A DNA stretch of 64,000 nucleotides from Lathyrus oleraceus (lineage: Eukaryota; Streptophyta; Magnoliopsida; Fabales; Fabaceae), in contig NC_066585.1 of NCBI RefSeq assembly GCF_024323335.1, forward strand, positions 530,805,082 to 530,869,081, written 5' to 3'. Each line of letters opens with the position of its first letter. The first letter of the stretch is position 1. The notes under the pieces are model-generated. The model was not told where the DNA came from. It made no database searches and saw only the letters and a list, made by a program, of their open reading frames with translations. The position numbers and the translations under genes were made by a program. Shown here one piece after another: positions 11,381 through 23,767 of the stretch.

Positions 11381-11840
11381 GAATGAGTGTGAATTATCCA
11401 AAACATTCAATTTATATATTCCTATGTTAGAGGATATATAGACGGAAGTACAGACTCCTTATTATGGAATTTGTTTTGATTAATGTAATAATAATAGAGT
11501 TGAGTTGAGCATGTTTTTGTTTCATTTTTATGTTATGTGTAATGTTTTGTTTTCCGAATTTTGGAAATTTTCTGATTTTATTATCTCATTTGATATCTAC
11601 CGGATTTTTTTTGTCGAAATAAGGAAAGTTACATGTTATTCTTTTTGGTGAGTACACTGATTGGATTTTTTATTCTGTTGACAATTGTGCAACTAAAGTT
11701 GATCCCTTCATAATGGAGATTAGAAAAACTACAGGAAAATAAAATTGAAGATTTATTAATTCATTCCTTGAAAATTATAGGTTGGGTTTAGTTTTAAGTT
11801 ATAAGGCCAATGTTCTTAAGTTAGCTAGATGAAAATTCTA
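11381..11840. other. 3' flank of the PAR1-like gene
   Basis: AT-rich sequence with the probable 3' UTR to about 11510 (AATAATAAT near 11488). Nothing else is recognised before the inverted end of the next element. Confidence 0.5.
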
Positions 11841-11849
11841 TAAAAAAAA

Positions 11850-12005
11850 CAAGAATTTAATACACTTTATGTGTTATTTACACATCAAACGAAAATATTA
11901 AAATGTTTTTAGATTTCGGAGATATATCTTCGGACGCACCAAATTCTGATTGAATGTTAAAATATTTCGGAGAGCATCTGCATTTATTTTACGGAGTTAC
12001 ATCTC
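11850..12005 (+). repeat. Left terminal inverted repeat of the PMD element
   Basis: This is the mirror partner of 14882-15050. It includes the GGAGATATATCTTC palindrome-like block and the later GGAGTTACATCTC. Boundaries are approximate. Confidence 0.55.
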
Positions 12006-12450
12006 TGTTATGTATCCGATAAGAATGTTCATGTTATGTTTTGATTATGTGTATTCAGATGAAGATTTATAAGTGTTATGTACCATGTTATGTGATGAGA
12101 TTTAAATCATACAATCGATATACAAACAATGACGTACATAAATCCAGATGGTCCAAAAATGTCATATATAAATAAAAGACCAATAAATGACAAAAAAAAA
12201 ATCGAGAACAACGATAAAATAGCATGATGTCAAAATAAAATATAATCCATAGTATTACTACTATATACTAATGCACTATTGTGTATGTCAGACTACATTG
12301 CCTTTGCCTCATCGGGCTCCTCGGTCATCAATCCCCTATCCTCCGGCGTTGTCTTCGGTACATCAACGCCCCTCGTGCCTCCGTCATGATGGCATCTATG
12401 ACCTGCCTCACATCAGACCCATCAGGGAAGATACCTTTGTAAATGTTTGC

Positions 12451-14339
12451 CTACGCAATCTCCATAATACGGCAACATCTAGGCAAGACATCTTCAACAT
12501 GATCTAATTGTGTATGTTTCTCCTCTAGTATCTCCTGATGAGCTGACGTAGGTGGGTGTCCTGGAGCAACCTGCACCATATACGGATGTGACACTCTAAA
12601 GAACCACCTGATGTACCAGTCCACGTAGCTCCATTCGCTCAGGGTTATGGTATTTTGTGACTCCTCTGATACCAAATGACTCTCATAATCATCAAACATG
12701 TCATCCATCTGTATGTGTGTCAAAGCATGATGAGCTTATATAACAGGGTGTCTGGGAATGGCTTAAGTGTAGCGGAACTGCTGCTGACGCGCTCGGCCAG
12801 ATGAGGAGCAGTGAGACGTGATATGCATGCCAACCATTTAGAGTATAATATTATCTCGTCAAATAATCGCGTCTCATGGTGATCAGCCTAACTGTTGAAG
12901 TGCATGCCCTCAGTAGCCAAGCAGTCAAGATACAATTTTAACGACTCAGTAGCCTGGTTCCCTCTGAGCAGGGAAAATGCAGTAGCACGCGGCATATCCT
13001 CAGAGTAAGTCAGCACACTCGCCCAGCCGGAGATGCGCGAGAAGTGTTGGAGGATCCAAACCTAAAAAGTTTGGAACCCACGAATCATAAGTAATGATGT
13101 TGTAAAGATGAAATGAAAATGACATAAAAGAATAAAAGACCAATAAATATCACGACCAGTAGTGTGATGTTGTCTATGACCTGCTTCGTCTTCCACCCAC
13201 AACCCTTTGATAATTTCGAGTACAAGTAGACCAAACAAAAGGCCCCCCAATTGTACTCATGGATCCGCTCGAAACCCTAGAAGTACCGTAGGTAAATGAC
13301 ATCTGTATAAGTGGCACTCTTGTCTGCAAAAATCTCGATGTCAACCAAATATAGCAGGTATGCTCTCATAGCATGCGCTTTGTGGATCCCCACTTACTCG
13401 ACATCACCTGTAGCCTGATGTGCTCTCTGGAGCTCCTGTGTATATACCTTTTTCAGGTATTCAAATATAGCATAAGCCCTATATTCCTATCCAACTCTTC
13501 TTTCACCTCTCCAGGGTTAACCCCTTGGTAGTCTACCATTATCTCGAGTTCCTCGTCTTATGTAATCCTCATATGATCTAGAAGTTTCCCCCTGATCGGA
13601 AGATGTAGAAAACACGCGACATATCGTCTACAGTGATAGACATCTCAGCAAACGGGAGATGAAATGACGAGGTCCGAGTGCCATCTCTCCATGAATGCAT
13701 TAAGCATCCCGTGGTTGACCCTAATTTAACCAATCATTCATAAGTCCTTCAGGTCAGATAAGGACAAAGCATCTTGGAACCAATCCTTATTCGGTTGAGG
13801 AAAGCTAGTAATCTTCCGTTCGTAGTTAATAAACTTTAGTGGATCACGGTCCTGAAAAAAATAAAAATCAATGTAGTAAACTTGTCAATTAAAAAAAATA
13901 AACGTAAATTAAAAAGAATGAATCTAACTAAGGCTACCTCTCCGTCCCAGATATGTCTGGTAGTATAGTCTGGGTACAAAGGCGGTAGCATCTACAGTAG
14001 CCTCATCCTTTGGAGGTGGCACTGGCTCATCAGTATCAGCAGTAGGGGTGGCAGTGGTGCCTCTGGTACCACTAGTGACTCAGATGCCTTGGGGGCATGA
14101 ATAGGTGAAACTTGGCGTCTGCAGAAGGATGGATGAAGTGATGTGTCGGCAGGTGAAACCTGTCTCCTATGGGAAGAAAAAGATGGAGAAGCATGAGGAG
14201 AAGCACGAGCCCCATAAGTAGATGGCTCTACATGGTCAGAAGGACCAGGAGCCTCCGAAACCTGATGACTCTTCTCCCGTTGCACTGATGCGTGCTATGC
14301 AACCCTCTTGTGCCTCAGTCTATCGTGTCTATCAGCCAT
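12451..14339 (-). pseudogene. Plant mobile domain (PMD, MAIN-like) protein, broken
   Basis: Transcription would run from an ATG at 14339 (MADRHDRLRHKRVA) and hits a stop after 14 residues, near 14296. A Ser/Pro-rich linker follows (EAPGPSDHVEPS, SPSFSSHRRQVSP). Typical PMD blocks come later: SFHLPFAEMSITVDDMS near 13660, YNWGAFCLVYLYSKLS near 13240, QFRYT and IPRHPVI near 12750, and MFDDYESHLVSEESQ to VDWYIRWFFRVSHPYM near 12700-12590. The frame ends with a stop at 12451. Stops and frame changes occur throughout. PMD proteins include the Arabidopsis MAIN/MAIL nuclear proteins and many transposon-borne relatives often annotated as 'phosphatase 7 long form homolog'. No catalytic function can be claimed here. 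Confidence 0.75.
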
Positions 14340-14881
14340 TATTCATATAAGTTAAAGTAAAACAGACAATTAGTGCAAGCATACAACACCACAAGCAAGA
14401 AAACAAAAAAAAACAGAGAAAATTATGGAGATGCATATCCGGTTGATGGGGTACTAAAACATTGAAAAGTTCCAAAAATGCATCTCCGAAATTTTCTACA
14501 ACTCAACAGTTGTGTCAATGGCGGCAGTGCAGACATGGAAACCAAAACAACATCGCATTGATCATCATTTTCAGCCAACTATCATGTTTTACATTATGTC
14601 AAAGCTATCAATCATCCAATTTCTACTTATTTCCTAACTTAATAATCAATTTCTACTCATTTACACAAAAACTCAAAAACTATTCAGGCCATAAAAAAAC
14701 TTACAACTGTTCACTTTGCTTAAGTGTTGGATGATGATTTTGATGTTGATTGAAGTTCCTCTGACCTTGGTTGCTTGATTTTGGACTTGGTGATGAAAAC
14801 AATTTGAGAGAGTTTGAAGAGGTTTTAAGAAATATGAGAAATTAAGAAGGAGAAGGGTTTTGGCATGATTTAAGCTCCAAA

Positions 14882-15050
14882 ATGTTCAGGAGATGCATCT
14901 CTGACATTATTCTGAAGACGTATCTCATGAATATTTTAACGTTAACTTAAGCTTGAGTGCGCCTGGAGATGCATCTCTGAAATTTGGGGGCATTTAAGTA
15001 TTTTTACGTGATCGCTAAGAAACATATAGGATGAATTAAGAAATCCCCAA
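14882..15050 (-). repeat. Right terminal inverted repeat of the PMD element
   Basis: It contains two copies of the near-palindrome GGAGATGCATCTC (14890 and 14963) and is the inverted partner of 11850-12005. Related GATGCATCTCC motifs also occur at about 14430 and 14477 inside the element. Confidence 0.55.
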
Positions 15051-15059
15051 AAAAATGTT

Positions 15060-16290
15060 ACAAATAACTAACATATTGAAAATTCATTGAAGGAGAAAAA
15101 TTAACTATGTGGTTATATTGTAACAGCCCCATAAACCAAAGAAGAGAAAGAGCAAGGATAAAAAGGCTTAGTGATAAATCTGTAGTTTGGTTCTTGGAGT
15201 CAATGGGCATGAGATGAATGTTTTTTGCTTGTGTTTTTTCGTGTACAAGGTGACAATCCATTTCTATGTATTTTGTTCGTTCATAGAAAATCGGGTTGGA
15301 AGCAATATGAATTACGTTTGTGTTGTCATAGAAAATAGTTATGGGCCAAGGATGGGGGGAGAAAAATCACTTTGTAGATAAAGTAACTATTGGGTTTCCC
15401 ATGACGTGTTTGTAAGATAGCAAGAGCTATGTACTCTAATTTTGAGGAGGATCTTGAGACAACTTGTTTCTTTTTTACTTTTTCAAGTTGTGAGGCTTGT
15501 TACATGGTAGAAGTTGAAAACAGTTATTGATATTTTCGTGGTTGGACCAGCACCCCAATAAAAATCTATGAACCCTGTGAGTTTGGGGCTGGAATCGAAT
15601 TTAAAGAATAATCCTAAAGCATGGTCATTCTTGATATATCTTGGAACTCTTTTGGTTGCTTGCATATGAGTTATGGTCGCTTTTGACAAGTATTGGCTTA
15701 ACCTGGAAACATAATAACTTATATTCAATTGTGAATGTGTTGAATATGAAAGCTTACATTTGAGGCTTCTGAGCATGATTGGATTAGTCAAAGGTTGATC
15801 ATTTTCAATGTCTAGATTGTGGTCTAGGTCCATTGGGGTAGAAGCAGGTTTGGCTAGTAGCAATTGCAAAGCCAAGGAAATATTTGAGATTTCCTAAGTA
15901 TTTGATATTGAACAGTTGGTCGAGAGCTGGCTTGATATGATTGATATTTGGGATTTTGTTACCTACAAGAATCATATCATCCACATATACAAGAATGCAC
16001 TTGAGATAATTAGATAATTTTTTAGTGAATAAAGAGTAATCAAATTTAGATCGGTGAAAACCTAAAGTAAAAAACTAGTGGTTAATTTTTTATTACATTG
16101 TTTGTTATCTTACTTTTAGGAACATGTAGTTCACGAGGACATTTCATGTAGACTTCCTCATCTAGATCACGTAAAAAGGTAGTATTAATGCCTAATTTAG
16201 GATGATACCAATTTTGGGATGAGGCTATAGATAAGAGAAGTCTAATGATTGTTGAAGCTAGCAGAAATATATCTGAGCCTATTGCACGCT
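15060..16290 (-). pseudogene. Ty1/copia reverse transcriptase-RNase H remnant
   Basis: On the minus strand the order is as follows. Near 16250-16160 is LLLSIASSQNWYHPKLGINT with FLRDLDEEVYMKCP, the start of copia RT. Near 15985 is ILVYVDDMILVGN with the catalytic YVDD intact. At 15850-15560 come ASTPMDLDHNL, RLSQYLS, THMQATKRVPRYI and GLFFKFDSSPKLTGF. RNase H follows at about 15330-15090 (IASNPIFYERTKYIEMD, then DSKNQTTDL). The parts are collinear with a copia pol C-terminus but contain stops, frame changes and a missing stretch between about 16160 and 16080. No LTR was identified. Confidence 0.85.
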
Positions 16291-16655
16291 CGAAGATACA
16301 ATAGAGTCGCCATCGAACTTTATTAATTCCCGAAGGAAAGATAAAACATTGATAAAACTCAGGGGAAGAGAAATGGATAAGGAAGTTGGTTATGCAAGGG
16401 GAAGTTATTAACTTCCCTCGCATCTGTTGTACTCAATGGGAACCATTTTGATTGTTCTATGCTCGAATGGGCGTAACTATCTAAAGATTACTCGCAAAAG
16501 GATAAAGGGAAAATAATGGAATAAATATAGTGCTCGGAGAGGATTAGGGCCCTCATGCCTACATATCCTTATAGTGCAATAAGAAATCCAGAGCTCTGTA
16601 GTTCATAGAACTAAAGGTGGTAGATGAAAGAATAGTTGATTGGGTTGTCAAAAGG
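16291..16655. other. Unassigned repeat-derived sequence
   Basis: No gene is recognised. The sequence leads into the tandem array at 16731 and may be part of the same old element. Confidence 0.4.
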
Positions 16656-16730
16656 CGAGGTAAATTGCTTGAATAACAATAGTATGGTATTAACCAATAA
16701 ACGGACATATCCAAAGTGAAAAAAGAGAGA

Positions 16731-17060
16731 TGATTAGCCTAAACACGAGAGGATTTATAAGGCAACAAAGATCGAAAGGGATTTGTCTAAGTACGAGAGG
16801 TCTTATAAGGCGAACAATGAATGATAGATGATTTGCCAACACACGAGAGGGTTTACAAGGAAAAAGAGCTCAAAGGGGTTTGCCTAAGCACAATAGGTCT
16901 TATAAGACAAACAATTAATAAGAGATGATTTGCCAACACACGAGAGGGTTTACAAGGAAAAAGAGCTCGAAAGGGGTTTGTCTAAGAACAAGAGGTCTTA
17001 TGAGACAAACAATGAATGAATAGAGTTTGCCTACGCACAAGAGAATTGATAAGGCAAACA
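16731..17060 (+). repeat. Tandem array of a ~98-bp unit, about 3.4 copies
   Basis: Units start near 16731, 16829 and 16927, with a partial copy from about 17023. Each unit is two related halves of about 49 bp built on GATTTGCC...CACGAGAGG.TTATAAGGC and GGTTTGCCTAAG.AC.AGAGGTCTTATAAG. Units two and three are nearly identical, so the array has grown recently or been homogenised. Confidence 0.9.
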
Positions 17061-17900
17061 TGAATTATAAATTGATTAGGATTCAAAGATGGAATATTTG
17101 ATGATGAAGTGATTAACCCAAAGGATGTGTGGGTAACAAAGAGGATTGTTATGTTTGATCATTGATGATGAAGATTGTTGAAAATATTGAATGATGAAGA
17201 GCTTGAATATTTAAAGATTTGGATGTTTCCCTAAGGAAGAAGAATATATTTGATTGATTTTTTTAATTACGAAATTATTTTATGAGTTTAACCATTGGTA
17301 CTTAGAGGGAGACGAGTGTCTAACCACCGACTAAGTATGGCTGACAATCAGAATACTCGGGAGTTAAGAGGACAGTTTCATCCTAACCATTCTTTTTCAC
17401 TCTCAGAGCACCAAATCAGACTCGCTAAGTATGGTTGACAATCAGAATACTTGAATGCATGCAACTCATCTTCCAACATATTGCCATGTCGTCAGGGCTT
17501 TGTAAATGCTAAAACCATTATCCCACGTTCTCCAACTACTCTTAACAACTAGTAATTGCCTGTTCGACGAAGGTGAAGGTGTTAAGTCTCTTTTGTCTTT
17601 GGTTTCCTCAATTTTCTAAGTATTTTGGATTCTGTCAAAAGACTCGTCCTCGACATGGTGTCAAGTGGTTACCCAGGTCTGTTCCTGAGACTCCTCTAAC
17701 CCGGAGCTCAAGATCTTCCCTTGAGATTCTTCAAAACTACATCTCAAAATGTCAATCGGGAAATCCTAGTCAACGTATCATTACTGTCGATCAATGTCCC
17801 TCAAATGCCAACACTTAGCATTTCACTAATGTAGCATTCATTTGACTTTTTCTACTAAGTAAAAGTCGCAGGTTAATAAAACCTCACACATGAAATCTGG
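17061..17900. other. Repeat-derived sequence with a duplicated 29-bp motif
   Basis: CTAAGTATGG(C/T)TGACAATCAG is followed by AATACT at 17331 and again at 17426. An 81-codon open frame at 17573-17818 has no recognisable motif and no supporting gene structure. It looks like the interior of an old retroelement. Confidence 0.4.
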
Positions 17901-19379
17901 GTATCATTGATCGAATTATCAGTATAAAACATTAACTGAGGTTTTGTGTCTCATATCATTTTAATGAGAATTTAAGAGTCGAGTCCTTGAACTCTATGAA
18001 GTGGCACCACTTCATTCTCATATATGTAGATTATATCAGAAATACACTCATAATTATGCATTCCAACACACATGTGATATATGTTTATTAAGAGGAAAAT
18101 CTTATCCTCATAGATATATCTATTATCAAGTACTTCAATCACTCTAATAATATATTTTTATCATTAAACTCAAAACTTAATGTGACCTGAGTTTTCACTA
18201 TTGATGGTGATCGTGATGTATAGGACTAAAGAACAAACTGCCAAACACATGCATAACATTGAATATGGTTGAAACAAAATTCGTTTGTATGAATGAGACA
18301 TACAGCCCCATGTGATCGAGCATTATAATTAAATTGAACTCATGGGTAATTAAACTATTTTTGAAATTGCACTCATTCATTTTAAAATTAATAGTTTCTT
18401 TCAAAATAAGTTTAAAATGTCTTTTAAAAGAAATTATATCCTTTACCTAACACATTTTTTAACTCTTTATACATTCTAATATTAATTTTATGAATGATAT
18501 ATACATGCTAATATAATTTTTATGTTAGATATCATTCTTAGAAAATTTAGAAATAGTTTTAGAGGTTACAAATTGATTTTGATATTTTAGTACTTTTAAA
18601 ATAATTGTTTATCGTTTTTATAATTGATTTTTTCTTAAATTTAGAAATTGTTGTTTTTAGTTTTATAAACAGAGAAATCTTACATATAAAAATGTATGCT
18701 CAACTCATCTTAAGATTCAACTACTAATCATTTTATCATTGATTTAATTTTAATCATAAATAATTTTATATAATCAATTTATTTTACACCAAAACGAAAC
18801 ACATGTATATTAAATGGTGACATATTTAAACTTTTAATGAATTGATTACATAAAATTTGAATATATCTAAAATGTCACTAAAAAACTGAAATTCACAAAA
18901 TTATAAATCACACATTCAGAAAAGGTGATTAGATTTTTAATAAATGAAATTTATTTTAAGAGCAGTATTTTTATGGGACAAGAGTATCCTAATTAAAAAG
19001 AGAAAATAAAACACGAAGAAGGAAGATGGATACGGTTGTGATAGAACAACAACCTCTGGTGCCCGCTCTATCACCATCCGGCGACTTGGAAGATTAAGAA
19101 GAAGAAAAACAACAACTGCAGTGGCAATAATCCATGGCATGGGGTTATTGTGCCTATGGTGGATTGGAAGGAGTGGGATGGAGAAGCATTTTCTGGTGTA
19201 ATCAGGAACGAAGGTTGGTGGAGGTGAAGACGTGGAGGAGGAGATGGTGGTGAGGGGAGGTGGAGGAGTTCAACGTAGATGATTAAGATTTCTGGGAAAT
19301 ATGATGAAGATGAGAGAGATAATTTATTGTGTTACTGTTCATACACCATATCTTATATTATATTTACTGAACAGTGTTT
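17901..19379. other. AT-rich intergenic stretch
   Basis: No gene or known repeat is recognised. GTGATGTATAGGA(C/T)TAAAGAA occurs at 18211 and again at 20034, hinting that 18.2-20.1 kb includes two related repeat copies. A short ATG frame at 19026 (23 codons) is not supported as a gene. Confidence 0.4.
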
Positions 19380-19870
19380 TTTTTAAATTAAAAAAAATAA
19401 TTATGAAAAGTGCGTGAACGGTATATAAACAGTGAATGAATAATACCCGTGAATAATAACCGTAAACGCATATTTAAAGTAATGAAATAAAGTTGATTAA
19501 TAAAATATAAAAAATTGATTAATAAAGTGATGAAGTTGATTAATACACGTCCAGATATTAAAAATAACTTTTATTAATATATCAAAGTTGGTTAATAAAA
19601 AATAAAAAATTGGTTAATGAAATTATAAAATTGGTTAATAAACGTTCAGTTGTTTAAATAAATTTTGAACAGTCATCAAAATGGGTTAATATAATATAAA
19701 AAATTAATTAATAAATTTACGAAATTGGTTAATCATACAATTTTATATTAATATCATTTAATTTAAAAATAATAAAATAATAAAATAATATTTTTTTATA
19801 TTTTTTTTTAAAAAAAATATATTATTATAATATTTCACTATTAACCGCATTAGTGAACAGTGAAATACGG
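19380..19870 (+). repeat. AT-rich segment with dispersed TTGRTTAATAAA motifs
   Basis: About nine variants of (A/G)TTG(A/G)TTAATAAA occur between 19490 and 19740. The segment is bracketed by GAACAGTG at 19371 and 19854. The spacing is irregular, so it is not a clean tandem repeat; it may be a non-autonomous transposon. Confidence 0.6.
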
Positions 19871-21277
19871 TGTAGGTTTAATTTTTGAATGTAGAAATAT
19901 CATTTTTGTTTATTGTTTGTGTGCGCTAAGTCATTAGTAGTGATTAACAAGCCCTTTGTCTACATGTATAAAAAATAGACATTACTTTAGTTTTTTCAGT
20001 GTGTAATTATAGTAAGAAGATGATGGACAATGGTGATGTATAGGATTAAAGAATGTGCAGATTCTAAAAATTTAGGGAAGAGAGAATGACACTTATGTTT
20101 GTGAGTTTCCCCTCCCAAATTAAGGATACATTCACTCCCTCTATCTCCTTAAAAGATTTTCTACTATCTATAAAACAATTCTTTTACTAACCTCACACCA
20201 AAACTTCTCTCAATAGAACTCCTAATACACACAAAAAAGTGCATTTGCTTTCTATTTTACAAACATTTTCCCCACACACTATTGAAAATTGAAGAACATT
20301 ATAGGTTGTATGAATGTAAAATACAAACATAATTGTAGACTTTATTTCTCAATATCACAATTCAAATGCATATCATTTTTATACTTCGAAAGTTTTATTG
20401 TTAAAGAAACTTTTTGTGGTTTTCCAAAAATCACAAAGTTTCAAAACACTTTGTGATTAGTCACATTTAAACCAGCAATAGATTTTAAAAGTTGTTAGTT
20501 ATTTTTCAAATGTAAACCAATATTTATACACAAATAGAAAGCTCCATGAACCAATATACCATTTTAGAAAGGCACCACTAACCATTACACCTTGTTGCTG
20601 GCATTGTGTGATCTATTACTAGCATTATGTAACCGATTATACCTTGTTGGTAATAAATACAACCTTTATTTTCTTTGAAAAATGAACAGTAAACATTTTA
20701 ATTCAATGGTTTGAATACTTTACTTTGAAAATAAGTTATCTTATGATTGAGTGAAGTTTCTCTTAAACTTTTAAGTGATATATAAGTGTAATGGTGACAT
20801 ATTAAAGATAAAGAGATGTTTAACCTTAACATAGAAGATTCTTGTCATTTCGCTATAGAACATTTGTTGCCATCATTTTTTTATTGATGTTTTGATCAAA
20901 ACCCAACTTAGTAGAGATCTTCTTCACAGTTTAGTTGATTGTTTCATTGATATTAAGTTTGAGGTCAACAATAATTTTCTTTTCTGAAAGAGGAAAAATT
21001 CTAAAATGCATATTTGTTTTCCTGTTTTCCTTATCTCTATTAACTTGTGTTATTGATTTTATATGTTGATTAAGCTTTTAGATTAACATGGTGTATGCAC
21101 AACTGCTGTTTTGATAAATTATAGATGGAAGTATGGGCCAATTATCATGTTAGGCCATCAAACACAATTGATAGAGATAAGGAAAATCTACAGATTGTTG
21201 ATAATGGTGTAGTTCTTAGTGAAGAGCGGAACTTAAATTTTGTATGTGATGGTTGGGAAAAGTAAAAAATGAGGAAA
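19871..21277. other. AT-rich intergenic stretch
   Basis: No coding or element structure is recognised beyond the GTGATGTATAGG motif at 20034. Confidence 0.4.
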
Positions 21278-21513
21278 AACTAATCTATTGAAAATTATAA
21301 ATAATAATTGTCCTGGGTATGTTCGAATATGACAAAAATGGGCAATTGAGTTCACGGTAATAAATGCATTGCAAATAGTCTCACATAGAAATTGAAGCTA
21401 ACATTAAAAACATTTATAAAGACCTTGAAACATTAAACTCACCAAATGAGTCAAAGAGGATAAGGTGGCAGCTTGTAGGCGGCCTCTTTAAATGACCTTA
21501 TAGTTCATCAGAT

Positions 21514-21945
21514 GGATGTTAAAACAACATTTCTAAATGGAGAATCTTGATGAGGAAATCTACAAGAGAAAATGCTTGATAAGTTCAAACACCTAAAATT
21601 TAGGAAATCTACATGAGAAAATGCTTGATAAATTCAAACACCTAAAATTTAAGGAAGTAACCACTCCATTTGATCATGTTGTCAACTCAATTGGAATATG
21701 CAAGTGCAATAGGGTGTCTTATGTACTTAATGCAATGTATCTGGCCCGATAGATGTTAAAACAGCATTTCTAAATGGAGATCAGGAAATCTACATGAGAA
21801 AATGTTTGATAAGTTCAAACACCTAAAATTTGAGGAAGTAACCACTCCATTTGATCATGTCATCAACTCAATTGGAATATCCAAGTGCAATAGGGTGTCT
21901 TATGTACTTAATGTAATGTACCAGGCCCGATATATCATTTGCAGT
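21514..21945 (+). repeat. Nested partial duplications of a copia RT segment
   Basis: GATGTTAAAACA(A/G)CATTTCTAAA, GAGAAAATG.TTGATAA and CTAATTGGAATAT-type blocks recur. The block CACCTAAAATTT occurs three times and the GTGTCTTATGTACTTAATG block twice, about 190-240 bp apart. Translation fragments (DVKTTFLNG; ARYI) are copia RT. Confidence 0.8.
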
Positions 21946-21952
21946 TAATAAA

Positions 21953-22546
21953 ATGAGTAGATTTCCTAGTAATCCAAGTAATGAACACTGGAAGGCAATC
22001 ACGAGAATTTTTGACTATCTACTAAAAATCAAAAACATTTGCCTTCATTATGGTAGGTCCTCTGCCATACTAGAAGGATGTACTGATGCGAATTGGATAT
22101 CTAACGTTGGAGATCATAAATTTACAACTGGGTGGATATTTACACTAGCTGGAGGAGCAGTTTCTTGGAAGAGCAAGAAACAAACATGCATTACTCTTTC
22201 GACCATGGAATCAAAGTTTGTGACTCTCGCTTCCGCTGGTCAAGAAGCAGAATGGTTGAGGGATCTTCTATTGGAAGTTCCATTGGCTAAAGACAATGTT
22301 TCAAAGGTGATGATACACTGCGATAGCCAAGCCACTTTAGCAAGAGCATTCAGTGAAGTGTACAATGGAAAGTCTAGGCACAAAGGACTTAGACATTCGT
22401 TTGTGAGAAAAATGATTAAGGATAGAATCATTTCACTCACCTATATACGAACAAGCTATAATTTGGCCGATCCATTTACTAAGCCATTGGCTAGAGACTT
22501 AGTAAAAGCAACCTCGAGAGGCATGGGGTTGAAACTCTTTGAATAA
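21953..22546 (+). pseudogene. Copia RNase H C-terminus, first copy
   Basis: The open frame of 197 codons carries MSRFPSNPSNEHWKAITRI, then EGCTDANW, TGWIFTLAGGAVSWKSKKQ, STMESKFVTLASAGQEAEWL and HCDSQATLARAF...YIRTSYNLADPFTKPL. These are the conserved RNase H blocks of copia pol, and the natural C-terminus is reached. It lacks gag, protease, integrase and most of RT, so it is a dead fragment despite being open. Confidence 0.9.
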
Positions 22547-23535
22547 GAGTTCCAACAACGGCGGCAACCCAATCTTATGTTAACAGAACATTAACTTCAA
22601 GATTCAATGGGTAACAACAAGTCATTGATTTAGATATAAGTCAGGCATTGGGTAATAATGTTGACTATTTTAAATAGAAGGTTGAGGTTTTCACGACCTC
22701 TTAATGAAGTTCATAACCAAGGAAAAGTATATCATGGAAAAGGATACAACATGAACTTCACCTATGTGAATTTCGAGATGGTGTTGTCTCAAAGTGAGAG
22801 TTGGAGTTTCTCTCATGGAAAATTCATGAAACAGGATAGCATATGGCCATAAATAAGAAAGAAACCTGCATTACTCTTTCGACCATGGAATCAGAGTTTG
22901 TGACTCTCGCTTCCGCTGGTCAAGAAGCAGAATGGTTTAGGGGTCTTCTATTGGAAGTTCCATTGGCTAAAGATAATGTTTCAAAGGTGATGATACACTG
23001 CGATAACCAAGCCACTTTAGCAAGAGAATTCAATGAAGTGTACAATAGAAAGTCTAGGCATAAAGGACTTATACATTCGTTTGTGAGAAAAATGATTAAG
23101 GATGGAATCATTTCACTCACCTATATACGAACAAGCTATATTTTGGCCGATCCATTTACTAAGCCCTTGACTAGAGACTTAGTAAAAACAACCTCGAGAG
23201 GCGTGGAGTTGAAACTCCTTGAATAAGAGTTCCAACAATGGCGGAAACCCAATCTTATGTTAACAGAACATTAACTTCAAGATTTAATGGGTAACAACAA
23301 GTCGTTGAATTGGATATAAGTCAGGCATTAGGTAATAATGTTGACTATTTTAAATAGAGGGTTGAGGTTTTCAAAACCTCTTAATGAAGTTCATAATCGA
23401 GGAAAAGTATATCATGGAAAAGGATACAACATGAACTTCACCTATGTGAATTTCGAGATGGTGTCGTCTCAAAGTGAGAGTTGGAGTTTCTCTAATGGAA
23501 AATTCATGAAACGGGATAGCATATGGCCATAAATA
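22178..23535 (+). repeat. Direct tandem duplication of ~680 bp (RNase H end plus 3' UTR)
   Basis: Copy A (about 22178-22857) and copy B (22858-23535) both start at a GCATTACTCTTTCGACCATGG block and end at ATAGCATATGGCCATAAATAAG. They differ at a few percent of positions. The duplication placed a second RNase H fragment directly after the first. Confidence 0.9.
22843..23226 (+). pseudogene. Copia RNase H fragment, second copy
   Basis: 127 codons begin inside the duplication junction and repeat STMESEFVTLASAGQEAEWF through ADPFTKPL. The fragment lacks the front part of RNase H and is a by-product of the 680-bp duplication. Confidence 0.85.
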
Positions 23536-23767
23536 AGTGTTATGTGAGATATGTAGAGGAAGAACCTTTAAAGAGTGTGTGTAAGGTAATGTCGATCTAA
23601 TCATATGGATTAATGGTTTAAAAGCATTGCTACCTAACATTTCGATTAAACTTTGTGTCATCTTCACTAAGGTTAAGTTTTAAATCGAAAGATATCTAAC
23701 TATATTAACATTTTTTACATCTCATTTTTTGGAATTAGTTTTGTCATTATTAGAACAAGTAGGGGAT

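Larger units (their letters stand above)
11841..15050 (-). mobile_element. Mutator-like element carrying a PMD gene, degenerate
   Basis: The two ends are imperfect inverted repeats. The left end (about 11850-12005) contains TTTCGGAGATATATCTTCGG and GTTAAAATATTTCGG. The reverse complement of the right end (about 14882-15050) contains TTTCAGAGATGCATCTCC and GTTAAAATATTCATG in the same order. I judge about 65-70% identity over roughly 150 bp. A PMD pseudogene fills the interior on the minus strand; no transposase is seen. Long inverted ends with a PMD cargo suggest a non-autonomous Mutator-like element. Exact ends are blurred by poly-A runs and no target duplication could be fixed. Confidence 0.6.

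Noticed and set aside
12271..12507. Plus-strand frame in the PMD element
   Set aside because: Antisense of the recognisable PMD reading on the minus strand.
19026..19097. Short ATG frame (MDTVVIEQQPLVPALSPSGDLED) followed by GA-rich sequence
   Set aside because: Only 23 codons; no exon or homologue could be supported. It might be a captured 5' exon, but there is nothing to show it.
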